Below are positions 9,467 to 17,762 of a stretch of DNA of 64,000 nucleotides, in pieces. The notes under the pieces were generated by a model. That model was not told the origin of the DNA and searched no databases. It saw only the letters and a program-made list of their open reading frames with translations. Location: NCBI GenBank assembly GCA_943369665.1, contig CALRNX020000010.1:1-64000 (forward strand), written 5' to 3'. Every line of letters starts with the position of its first letter. The first letter of the stretch is position 1. Position numbers and translations under genes: made by a program. The stretch is from UKL13-3 sp943369665. Its GTDB lineage: Bacteria; Bacteroidota; Bacteroidia; UKL13-3.

Positions 9467-10633
9467 TTATTGTGCAAAAAACTCTTTCAGCGATTGAAGT
9501 ATATAATCATTTTCCGTCTTTGACCGCGAAGCTAACCTTATAAAATCTCCATCTAATCCAACTTTATCGTCACATGTACGAACATAAATTCCATAACGAA
9601 TCAATAACATTGATACAAAATCTGTTGAGGATACTCCATTTAACTCTATTAATACAAAATTAGCTCGACTTGGATATACTCTTATTGCTGGTATTTTTTT
9701 AAGTTCTTCTATGAATTCCATCGTTTCCATTATATACTTCACCCTTACTTTTTCATAACTATGTGCGAAATCAGTCCTTGTATACAATCTGAAAAAATAC
9801 TCTGCTAAACCATTCGAATTCCATAAATAGCCATTTTTAAGCAACGTGTCCACATATGATTTTTTCATTATTCCGTAACCTGCCCTAATCCCTGCAATTC
9901 CGAAGTCTTTAGACATACTTTTAAGGACAATTATTGAAGGGTACTTTTTGACCAGTTGGGCCACTGTTAATAATCGAAACTGAGAGTCCTCATATGCGAA
10001 ATGAATAAAACTCTCGTCAATTACAATATTCTTCACAAAACTCAATTCAGCTATAATATACTCCAGTTCTGATACTTTTAAATATGCCCCATTAGGATTA
10101 TTCGGATTGATTAATACAATCGTATCGGGTCGTTCTTTTTTTACATTAGCAATATAAGACTCAACATCGAGGTCATAATTGTTTTCTTTAAGGAGTTTAT
10201 TAAAAACAACTTCAACACCTTCCTTAGCGTATTCATAATAAGATGAGAATGTAGGTATATTAATTAAGATTTTTTTTTCAGTAAAATTGTGAATGATTGC
10301 CTGAATAATCTCAATCGCGCCATTGCCAATAAAAATATTCTCTTTGTCTATTTGTAAAAAATCTGAAAGTAGTTCGGCAATAACTGAGTTTTGTGATGGG
10401 TAACACTCCAACAAATCTCTCATTTTTCCTGAATCAAGTATCTCACTATTCAAATATTCGATGAAAAGATCCGTAGCATATGGATTGGAAAGAAAACAGG
10501 CATCAACCTTAACTTCAATTTCTGGTAACTTCTGCTTAAACGTAAAAATGCTAGGCGAATGAGATCCTGCCTCGTCCTTTAAAGCTGTAATTTTTTTTAC
10601 AATTTGCTGTTCTTCAGCACTAAATAATATCAT
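9467..10633 (-). CDS. Class I/II PLP-dependent aminotransferase (HisC/CobD-like)
   Basis: 388 residues, fold type I. Visible motifs: INPNNPNGAYL for the PLP/carboxylate pocket, IVIDESFIHF with the PLP-N1 aspartate, and LKSMSKDFGIAGIRAGYG containing the Schiff-base lysine. The closing segment has RANFVLIEL and DGDFIRLASR with the substrate-carboxylate Arg. This is the histidinol-phosphate/threonine-phosphate decarboxylase group. It is not near his genes, and it heads the aminotransferase/HAD/ATP-grasp trio within the polysaccharide operon, so it probably makes a precursor of a glycan substituent. A possible internal promoter box lies at 10702-10709 upstream. Confidence 0.9.
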   Translation of the reverse strand: MILFSAEEQQIVKKITALKDEAGSHSPSIFTFKQKLPEIEVKVDACFLSNPYATDLFIEYLNSEILDSGKMRDLLECYPSQNSVIAELLSDFLQIDKENIFIGNGAIEIIQAIIHNFTEKKILINIPTFSSYYEYAKEGVEVVFNKLLKENNYDLDVESYIANVKKERPDTIVLINPNNPNGAYLKVSELEYIIAELSFVKNIVIDESFIHFAYEDSQFRLLTVAQLVKKYPSIIVLKSMSKDFGIAGIRAGYGIMKKSYVDTLLKNGYLWNSNGLAEYFFRLYTRTDFAHSYEKVRVKYIMETMEFIEELKKIPAIRVYPSRANFVLIELNGVSSTDFVSMLLIRYGIYVRTCDDKVGLDGDFIRLASRSKTENDYILQSLKEFFAQ

Positions 10634-10701
10634 TTTGTCTCTATTAGTAAAAAACGGACCTTAATACAATTGAAATATCAACTCCTGCGAAAGTAAGTAA
10701 A

Positions 10702-10709
10702 CAAATATA
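10702..10709 (-). promoter_or_regulatory. Possible internal promoter -7 box
   Basis: On the minus strand the bases read TATATTTG, an exact match to the Bacteroidetes -7 consensus TAnnTTTG, 68 bases upstream of the aminotransferase ATG. No TTG is present at the usual 19-20-base distance, so this is only a half match. It lies in the largest gap (125 bp) of the polysaccharide operon, where an internal promoter would be most useful. Confidence 0.3.
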
Positions 10710-10758
10710 CACCATAAAAGGCATAAAATATTTATTAAAGGCTTCAATACTATATACA

Positions 10759-11787
10759 TTAAACTACACTTTTGAGCGCCTTGGCTACCTTTGATGCAAT
10801 TACTGGAATATCAAAATTAGACTTTACAATTTGGTGCCCTCGAGCACCAAAGGAAGTTCGCAAATCTTCATTCATAATTAAAGAACCTAATGCGTCAATC
10901 CAATCATCATCTGACTTAGGACCATAACCAATATCACCTAATGCTAATACTTCTTTATTCATCCCATGCGGAGACACAACTACTGGAATTTGTGAAGCCA
11001 TATAACACAGCATTTTAAAACTGCATTTCCCTCTTGACCAATCATCATCATGAATTGGCATGATTCCAATATCGCAATTTTTAATAGAAGAGAATTCTAT
11101 TTCAGGTGTCCATTTCACAAACTCAAACTGAGTTAATTTTAATTTTGTAAAATTGGGCTCTACGTTCGAAACAATTCTCAGAACAGCTTCGGGATAGCGC
11201 TCAAGCACTACTTTTAATGCCGATTCTATAGAATATAAGAATTTGAATCCTGAACTTGAACCCGACCATACAATAACGCATTTCCTTTTATTCTTTTGCC
11301 CAATAGCTAAATCATACGATTTAACATTAACTGCCGTTGGAATAACGTCAACACTTGAATTCCATTTGGAAAAGTGATTGGCTAAGTAATTGTTTCCACA
11401 AATAACCTTTTGCATTCCAATTGAGATTTTTCGAATAAAGTCTCCCCCTCGGTATAAAAAAATAGCATCATCAACATCTAACACCCGCGGCCCTTTTAAA
11501 AATGTTTCAAATGTTTTGTGCATAGTAAACATCTCTCTTTGAATAAATGATACATCAGCATCAGGTTGATTAATGCATTTAAAGGCATTCTCTAAAAGAT
11601 TCGAAACACCCCAAAGAGGCCTCTTATAAAGTTCAATTGGGGGATAAATACCCGCTTGGGATATAATCTCATTAACATCAACTCCATGTAAAGTAAGTTC
11701 AGATATTAATTGCCTCACCCTATAACGAGACCCGGGAACATTAACTCCTCCAGTGTAAGCATTAACTTTGATCATTTGAGGGTTCAT
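10759..11787 (-). CDS. GT-B fold glycosyltransferase
   Basis: About 342 residues from ATG 11787 (MNPQMIKVN); ATG 11775 is an alternative. The frame can be extended upstream to a TTG at 11874, but that part is a hydrophobic out-of-frame shadow of the wzy 3' end. The N-terminus has the acceptor-domain pattern GGVNVPGSRYRVRQL. The C-terminal half has the GT4-like VIVWSGSSSGFKFL, KNCDIGIMPIHDDDW and KCSFKMLCYMASQIPVV. The classical EGxP...E motif is replaced by this KCSFK form, so its family is less certain than for the other glycosyltransferases here. Overlaps wzy by up to 26 bases. Confidence 0.75.
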   Translation of the reverse strand: MNPQMIKVNAYTGGVNVPGSRYRVRQLISELTLHGVDVNEIISQAGIYPPIELYKRPLWGVSNLLENAFKCINQPDADVSFIQREMFTMHKTFETFLKGPRVLDVDDAIFLYRGGDFIRKISIGMQKVICGNNYLANHFSKWNSSVDVIPTAVNVKSYDLAIGQKNKRKCVIVWSGSSSGFKFLYSIESALKVVLERYPEAVLRIVSNVEPNFTKLKLTQFEFVKWTPEIEFSSIKNCDIGIMPIHDDDWSRGKCSFKMLCYMASQIPVVVSPHGMNKEVLALGDIGYGPKSDDDWIDALGSLIMNEDLRTSFGARGHQIVKSNFDIPVIASKVAKALKSVV

Positions 11788-12976
11788 TATTTGACAAATA
11801 ATTAAAATACACCGAAACAAAAACAAGAAGATAAAGAGATCGGGTATAAACCAAATTAGGCATACCAGATTCAAATAATATAAATACTAAAAACAGGAAC
11901 AATCCAATTCGTTTATTTATAAGATTATTCCGAAAGTAAAAATACAATCCTAAATACATTGCCAAAACAAGAAATATAGATCCCCTAATAAAATAAATAA
12001 TAGGACCTGAGTCTGTGAAAAAAATATTATCTGAATAAGACAATCCTATTGGAGTAAGAGGGTTATCTTTTATAAACTGAATAGTTGGGGCTAAGTAATT
12101 AGCTGAACTTGCAGAATAACGGCCCAAAACACCACTACCTTGACTACCTATTGTTTCAGACAAATCGTATGAAATAAGAACATTGATAATATCAAAATAT
12201 TCAATATAACCATATATCACAATAACCGCTGCTATTGTTAAAAACCAAAACAAAGAAATGGGAGATTTGGACATATGTATCAACAGGAATAACAAAGAAA
12301 TAAAGATATACAAATAGGCGGTATTTGACCTGGTAAACAATAACAGAATAACAAAACAAACGGAGAAAAACAGGTAAATGAATTTATTGTTTTGTTTATA
12401 AGTATAAAAGTTTAAGACAAAAAGAATAAAGAAAAAAAAGGCTGCTACAGAATGAGTAGCAAAGGTTGTTACTGGTTTAAGCTGTTGCAGCATATAAGGA
12501 ACAAGCGAAGGATAACCATAGCTATAATTATTAAGGACAAAATCTTCAATGGTAAAATCTTTAATAAGCAATCCTGCTCCTAATACAATCTGAAAAAACG
12601 AAACGATAAGCAATGAAGGTTTTAAATATCTACTAAATCCGATTTTTTGAACATCCACTAACAAAATAAGTGAGTAAAGCAAATAAGCCGGATAAATTCC
12701 AAACGACCTTTTTTCGAACAGGTCGGCTGAGGTAAATGAAAATAAAAACAGCGTAAAATTAATTACAAACGCAAATAAAAGAAAATCTTTATCATATACT
12801 TTTTGCCTCAGCAAAAAGTATATGATAACAAATAAGAGCGGGAGATAAATCAAAATTTCTAATAGAGGTAGAATAATTGTATTTATTGATGATGGAAAAT
12901 AAACTCCAATAATCAATAACAAAGGAATCAACCCAACTAACCCTTTTGAAATATCTTTATGTTCCGATGATATCAT
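11762..12976 (-). CDS. O-antigen polymerase/ligase-like membrane protein (Wzy candidate)
   Basis: 404 residues with about ten or more hydrophobic membrane segments and one long periplasmic loop (about residues 255-320, containing TIGSQGSGVLGRYSASS and NPLTPIGLSYSDN). This topology is that of Wzy polymerases and WaaL-like ligases, which polymerise undecaprenyl-linked repeat units in the periplasm. Sequence identity within the family is low, so the call rests on topology and on being next to the flippase and the Wzz/Wza genes. The coding sequence contains a perfect 18-bp inverted repeat (see 12789-12828). Starts at ATG 12976, 8 bp after the flippase stop. Confidence 0.75.
   Translation of the reverse strand: MISSEHKDISKGLVGLIPLLLIIGVYFPSSINTIILPLLEILIYLPLLFVIIYFLLRQKVYDKDFLLFAFVINFTLFLFSFTSADLFEKRSFGIYPAYLLYSLILLVDVQKIGFSRYLKPSLLIVSFFQIVLGAGLLIKDFTIEDFVLNNYSYGYPSLVPYMLQQLKPVTTFATHSVAAFFFFILFVLNFYTYKQNNKFIYLFFSVCFVILLLFTRSNTAYLYIFISLLFLLIHMSKSPISLFWFLTIAAVIVIYGYIEYFDIINVLISYDLSETIGSQGSGVLGRYSASSANYLAPTIQFIKDNPLTPIGLSYSDNIFFTDSGPIIYFIRGSIFLVLAMYLGLYFYFRNNLINKRIGLFLFLVFILFESGMPNLVYTRSLYLLVFVSVYFNYLSNNEPSNDQS
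12789..12828 (-). repeat. Perfect 18-bp inverted repeat with 4-nt loop inside wzy
   Basis: Left arm 12789-12806 and right arm 12811-12828 are exact reverse complements (plus strand arm TTATCATATACTTTTTGC), separated by CTCA. In the operon mRNA this is a long uninterrupted hairpin within the wzy coding region, where it encodes the residues IIYFLLRQKVYDK. There is no following U tract typical of an intrinsic terminator. Confidence 0.85.
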
Positions 12977-12984
12977 ACTCTTTG

Positions 12985-14433
12985 TTAATCTATCTTACCC
13001 TTCATTTGGTTCATTAATTTAGCAACTTCCGACTTATTAAACAATACGAGTAAAAAAAGATACACCAATAGTCCTAATATAAGCTTTACTGTTAACATAA
13101 AAGTTGAGGTTGCTTCAGGAAGCAACCAAAGTGTACAAAACATAAACGATGATGACAACAACAAGGTGGAAAACTTAGTCCATGGAAAAGGGATGTTAAT
13201 AAGTTTCTTCCCTACTTTGTAAGTGATGATGGTTGCTGCACTGAATGAAACCACAGAATTAATAGCCGCTACTTCGTATCCATAAACAGGTATGAAAATT
13301 AAATTTAACACTGTATTCAGGGTTGCTACTCCAAGCAGAATAAACGCCTGTATTTTAGTAGCTTTTTTAATGTAAAAAACCTGATCCAAATAATAGCTCT
13401 TAATACCGATGATAAATGTGCCAAGGGCAACACAGGGGATTAATATTGGCGACATTTTTTTAAAATTATCGCCAAACAATACATTAACAATATCGTGATA
13501 CCCGCCAATAAAAATGGTAACTGCGGGAAGTGCTAATGCTAACAACATAAAAACCGAGTGGTGGAAATGCCTTTTAAGATTCTCAGACTCGCCTTCTTCT
13601 GCATATATTTTCATTGAAATAGGAAATGCTGAAGTTGATGCAATTGCCAATAACACTCCTAAACTTTGTTCTGTAAAATCGAACCCGAGCGTAAACAATC
13701 CAGTTTCTTCACTTCCCCTGTAATAACTAATCAAAAATCTATTCGAATATGTGAGAATATAACTTAGTGCTGCGGTAGCAGTAAAAGGCATGCTATACAA
13801 AAGCATCTTTTTAAAAAGTCCTTTTTCTACAGAACTGTTTCGGGTAAAAAAGCCTAACCTGTTTATAGAATAAAAAATCGACATTAAAAAACCTATTGCC
13901 AATCCTATCAAAATTCCACTGTATCCAAACCCCAAATAAACAAGCAATGAGCCTGCTCCTACCCCTATAAATGATTTTAAAAAACTAACAATAGTAAACT
14001 TAAGGGGATTGAGTTGCGTTACAAATATTTGCGAAAACAAATCATACAAAAACTGAAGCAAAAGAATACCTATAACAATAAACCACCAAGACTCAATTAC
14101 AGATTGAGTAAAAACAACCATTATGATTACTAACACAATGGCTATACTTATTAATAAAATGGATAAATTTGTTGCAACAACTTTAACCAATGCCATTACC
14201 TCTTCTTCCTTCTGTTGACTCAAGTAATCGGGATAAAACCTGGCAATACTGAACCTAAACCATTGAAAAAAAACAATATTAATTACTCCTGCTATACTTA
14301 TCAGAATTGCATACTCTCCATACTCTTGAGGGGTTAGCATTCGTGAATAATAAAGAATCGCTAAAAAAGCAACAAGCCCACTAACTCCTTTACTTACAAA
14401 ATAAATAAAAGTGTGTACTATAAATGTTCTCAT
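12985..14433 (-). CDS. Wzx-type polysaccharide flippase
   Basis: 482 residues, strongly hydrophobic, with about 12-14 membrane segments evenly spread, in the style of the MATE-like MOP superfamily polysaccharide transporters. The N-terminal helix FVSKGVSGLVAFLAILYYSR followed by LTPQEYGEYA is characteristic of Wzx proteins. It would flip undecaprenyl-diphosphate-linked repeat units from the cytoplasmic to the periplasmic leaflet for polymerisation by the downstream Wzy candidate. Its ATG shares one base with the stop of the upstream epimerase gene, so the two are translationally coupled. Confidence 0.9.
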   Translation of the reverse strand: MRTFIVHTFIYFVSKGVSGLVAFLAILYYSRMLTPQEYGEYAILISIAGVINIVFFQWFRFSIARFYPDYLSQQKEEEVMALVKVVATNLSILLISIAIVLVIIMVVFTQSVIESWWFIVIGILLLQFLYDLFSQIFVTQLNPLKFTIVSFLKSFIGVGAGSLLVYLGFGYSGILIGLAIGFLMSIFYSINRLGFFTRNSSVEKGLFKKMLLYSMPFTATAALSYILTYSNRFLISYYRGSEETGLFTLGFDFTEQSLGVLLAIASTSAFPISMKIYAEEGESENLKRHFHHSVFMLLALALPAVTIFIGGYHDIVNVLFGDNFKKMSPILIPCVALGTFIIGIKSYYLDQVFYIKKATKIQAFILLGVATLNTVLNLIFIPVYGYEVAAINSVVSFSAATIITYKVGKKLINIPFPWTKFSTLLLSSSFMFCTLWLLPEATSTFMLTVKLILGLLVYLFLLVLFNKSEVAKLMNQMKGKID

Positions 14434-15425
14434 TAGCCTTTAATAAATGACTGGTTTGCTTGAAACCATTTGTATGTTTGCTCAAGTCCTTGTTTAAAAC
14501 TCACTGTTGGTTCATATCCCAGCAATCGATTAGCTTTTGAAATATCCGCCAAACTATCTCTCACATCACCCGCTCTTGCTTCACGATGGATAGCATCTAT
14601 ATTTTTTTGTTCAATGCCTTTAAGAATATCAAACATCTGTTTTACACTTGTTCGGTCGCCAACTGCAACATTGTATACCTGATTGACTGCCTCCAAATTG
14701 GATGTTAGCATGGCTCTAATATTTGCTTGAACAGCGTTATCAACGTATGTAAAATCGCGGGTTTGTAATCCATCACCATTTATAAATGGTGCTTTATTTT
14801 CGAGCAATGCTTGAATAAACAAAGGAATAACTGCAGCATACGCCCCATTAGGATCTTGCTTGGGGCCAAATACATTAAAATACCTTAATCCAATTGTATT
14901 CAAACCATAGGTTGATGCAAAAACAGATGCATACAACTCATTAACATATTTAGTAACTGCGTATGGTGAAAGAGGATTACCAATAATATGTTCTACCTTA
15001 GGTAATGATTGACTATCGCCATACGTTGATGAAGATGCTGCATAAACAAAACGTTTTACTTGCTGATCCCTAGCAGCCACTAACATATTCAAAAATCCAG
15101 ATACATTAACTTCATTGGAAGCTATAGGATCATTTATTGAACGTGGAACAGAACCTAATGCAGCTTGGTGCGAAACGTAGTCTATGCCTTTACAAGCTAA
15201 ATGACATGCTTCTATATTTCGAATATCGCCCTCTATTAATTGAAATGAGGGATTCGATAAAAATGGCTCAAGATTCTTCCGAAACCCAGTACTAAAATTG
15301 TCAAGTACAACTACCTTTTTGGCACGCAATAATAGTAGTTTTTCTACAATATTAGAACCAATAAATCCCGCACCACCCGTTACTAGAAACGAACTAGATT
15401 GAATCGATGTTAAAAAAGCTTCCAT
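14433..15425 (-). CDS. NAD-dependent UDP-sugar 4-epimerase (WbpP/TviC-like SDR)
   Basis: 330-residue extended SDR. The NAD-binding loop TGGAGFIGSN is at residues 17-26, the catalytic YAVTK follows a Ser/Thr-rich strand (AASSSTYGD), and RYFNVFGPKQDP and GDGLQTRDFTYVDN are substrate-side motifs shared with UDP-GlcNAc(A) 4-epimerases. Together with the adjacent TviB/WbpA-like dehydrogenase it would give UDP-GalNAcA, as in Vi antigen or Pseudomonas O6 pathways (family knowledge; the exact substrate is inferred). Two bases separate it from the dehydrogenase gene. Confidence 0.9.
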   Translation of the reverse strand: MEAFLTSIQSSSFLVTGGAGFIGSNIVEKLLLLRAKKVVVLDNFSTGFRKNLEPFLSNPSFQLIEGDIRNIEACHLACKGIDYVSHQAALGSVPRSINDPIASNEVNVSGFLNMLVAARDQQVKRFVYAASSSTYGDSQSLPKVEHIIGNPLSPYAVTKYVNELYASVFASTYGLNTIGLRYFNVFGPKQDPNGAYAAVIPLFIQALLENKAPFINGDGLQTRDFTYVDNAVQANIRAMLTSNLEAVNQVYNVAVGDRTSVKQMFDILKGIEQKNIDAIHREARAGDVRDSLADISKANRLLGYEPTVSFKQGLEQTYKWFQANQSFIKG

Positions 15426-15427
15426 AT

Positions 15428-16705
15428 TTATAGTCTTCTATCAACCTTTTCTTTGGGCAATACGCCTTTTACATCAAAAACAACTGACTGCTCTGCTCTT
15501 AAATCGCTAATGTCCATCCCCATAAATTCTTTATGAGCAACAGCTAGAATAATACACTCAAACTTTTTGACAGTGGACTCATCCAATGAATTGATGATTG
15601 ATAATCCATACTCGTGTTTTACGCTGGCTTTATCAGCCCATGGATCAAGAATGGTAATATTCATATGGTAGGTATTCAATTCTCTTAAAATATCAACCAC
15701 TTTGGTATTGCGCACATCAGGACAGTTTTCTTTAAACGTAATTCCCAATACTAAAACATTGGCCGTTTTAATATTGATATTTTTCTTTACGATTAATTTA
15801 ACTGATTCATCTGCTACATAAGACCCAATGCTATCATTTAATCTTCTTCCTGCCAAAATAATCTCAGGATGATAACCTACTTCTTGCGCTTTTTGAGCTA
15901 AGTAATAAGGGTCTACTCCTATACAATGCCCGCCTACCAATCCTGGTTTAAATTTTAAAAAATTCCATTTGGTTCCAGCGGCTTCTAATACATCATTGGT
16001 ATCAATACCTAATAAATGAAATATTTTAGATAGTTCGTTTACAAAAGCAATATTGATATCACGTTGGGAGTTCTCAATAACTTTAGCCGCCTCAGCCACT
16101 TTGATACTAGCTGCTTTAAATGTGCCGGCTGTAATAATAGAGGAATACAAATCATTCACAATATCCGATATTTCAGGCGTTGAGCCCGATGTTATTTTCA
16201 ATATCTTAGATACGGTATGTTCTTTATCTCCTGGATTGATACGCTCTGGAGAATATCCACAGTAAAAGTCAACATTATATTTCATTCCAGAAAATTGCTC
16301 TAATACTGGAACACATTCCTCTTCAGTTGCTCCGGGATAAACCGTTGATTCATATACAACAATGTCCCCTTTCGACAATACCTTGCCAACTGTTTCACTT
16401 GCTTTCCGCAATGGTGTTAAATCGGGTTTATTGTATTTATCTACTGGAGTGGGAACCGTAATGATAAATACATTACACTCTTTTAATGCATTTAAATCCG
16501 ACCCGTAAGTAAGCAGTTCCGAACTTTTAAGTCCAGCTTCGTCTACTTCTAATGTTCTATCAAAACCATTTGACAACTCATTAATCCGATTTGCATCTAT
16601 ATCAAACCCCACCGTTTTATATTTTTTTCCAAACTCAACGGCAAGCGGCAACCCAACATATCCAAGGCCAATAATGGCTATTTTAGTATTATTCATTGTT
16701 AGCAT
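15428..16705 (-). CDS. UDP-HexNAc 6-dehydrogenase (TviB/WbpO-like)
   Basis: 425-residue nucleotide-sugar dehydrogenase that oxidises the C6 hydroxyl of a UDP-HexNAc to a carboxylate in two NAD-dependent steps. Residues 8-20 have the Rossmann loop IIGLGYVGLPLA; the central region has NSQRDINIAFVNE, and the catalytic Cys lies in GLVGGHCIGVDPYYLA. The VGGHC-IGVDPYYL form marks the TviB/WbpA/WbpO branch rather than UDP-glucose dehydrogenase (compare the gene at 43742, with GGSCFPKD). ATG 16705 overlaps the Wzz-type gene by 17 bp; ATG 16696 would cut that to 8 bp. Confidence 0.92.
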   Translation of the reverse strand: MLTMNNTKIAIIGLGYVGLPLAVEFGKKYKTVGFDIDANRINELSNGFDRTLEVDEAGLKSSELLTYGSDLNALKECNVFIITVPTPVDKYNKPDLTPLRKASETVGKVLSKGDIVVYESTVYPGATEEECVPVLEQFSGMKYNVDFYCGYSPERINPGDKEHTVSKILKITSGSTPEISDIVNDLYSSIITAGTFKAASIKVAEAAKVIENSQRDINIAFVNELSKIFHLLGIDTNDVLEAAGTKWNFLKFKPGLVGGHCIGVDPYYLAQKAQEVGYHPEIILAGRRLNDSIGSYVADESVKLIVKKNINIKTANVLVLGITFKENCPDVRNTKVVDILRELNTYHMNITILDPWADKASVKHEYGLSIINSLDESTVKKFECIILAVAHKEFMGMDISDLRAEQSVVFDVKGVLPKEKVDRRL

Positions 16706-17756
16706 TTACTCTATTTTCCGAAATATTCTTTTTTATAGTCAATACGATGATGGCAAGCAGTCCTGACACAAAACCATAAACAATAATATTAAACGCCTTA
16801 CTTGCCTTTTCTACTTTAAGTGGCAAAATTGGACTATCAATAACATTTAATATTGGTTCATCGCGCATCAAAGCAAATCTTGAAAGTTCCATATTTTTTG
16901 ATAATTCGGCATAAACTGTTGTGAGAAGCTGAATATCTATTTGCTTCTGAACTAAGGGAACTTTTTGTTTTGCTGTAACTATGTTCAAATTTTGATCTTG
17001 TGCATTAGCTGCCCCATATAATCTAATATCCAATAACCGTTTTACAGAGTCTATTTTATATTCAAGTAAGCTAATATTTGTTTTTATTTTTTTCGTTTTC
17101 GTTTGAATATAAAAATTGGATGCATTTAAAAGTAATTCTTCGGGAAAGTGTTTTGAAAAAAGTTCATCCTCAGATGTACAAACAACAGCAACCATATTTA
17201 ACCGCTTATCAGTTCTTCTGATAGTTAACATACTTTTTTTGATTGTCGTTTGTATTTTATTCAACACACTATCTTGAACACGACTATAACTAGACCTTGG
17301 TTGGTGAATATCAAATGTTAAATTTTCTAATTCAGGCTTATTTTTCCAATTATCTCTTAATTCATTATAATCTATATATCGATTAATAAGCAATTCTGTA
17401 TCACCATTTATAACAACAGGATTTGTTAATGTTTTTTCTATCATTAACCTTGTTTTCAGCAGTTCAATCAAATTATCACCACCAAAAGCCCCGCTTCCAC
17501 TACCTCCACCTAATTCAACCCCGAACTGGCTTGCAATTGCGGCATAAGCACCCAATGAATTATTTTTTTCTTCTAGTGCAAAAATAAGTTCACCTAGATA
17601 TACCTTCTTAGTAAATACAGCAACCGTAAGTCCAATGCTAGCGCCTATTATTCCGCTAATAACAATTACTTTCCACTTCGTTAATAAAAAAGCAACCCAT
17701 TTTGCAATTTGATTAAACAATTGCTCGAGAGTAACTACTTGTGATGTATCGGCCAT
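16689..17756 (-). CDS. Wzz-type polysaccharide chain-length/co-polymerase protein
   Basis: 355-residue inner-membrane protein of the PCP family. One membrane segment near the N-terminus (about residues 27-50, WKVIVISGIIGASIGLTVAV), a periplasmic helical region in between, and a second membrane segment near residues 320-343 just before a basic C-terminus. There is no fused tyrosine kinase domain. It would control chain length with the Wzy candidate and dock to the export protein encoded just upstream (6-bp gap). Confidence 0.88.
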   Translation of the reverse strand: MADTSQVVTLEQLFNQIAKWVAFLLTKWKVIVISGIIGASIGLTVAVFTKKVYLGELIFALEEKNNSLGAYAAIASQFGVELGGGSGSGAFGGDNLIELLKTRLMIEKTLTNPVVINGDTELLINRYIDYNELRDNWKNKPELENLTFDIHQPRSSYSRVQDSVLNKIQTTIKKSMLTIRRTDKRLNMVAVVCTSEDELFSKHFPEELLLNASNFYIQTKTKKIKTNISLLEYKIDSVKRLLDIRLYGAANAQDQNLNIVTAKQKVPLVQKQIDIQLLTTVYAELSKNMELSRFALMRDEPILNVIDSPILPLKVEKASKAFNIIVYGFVSGLLAIIVLTIKKNISENRVNANNE

Positions 17757-17762
17757 AATAAA

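Noticed and set aside
11788..11874. N-terminal membrane extension of the glycosyltransferase at 10759
   Set aside because: It begins with TTG and lies fully within the 3' end of wzy in another frame; the conserved domain starts at ATG 11787 or 11775.
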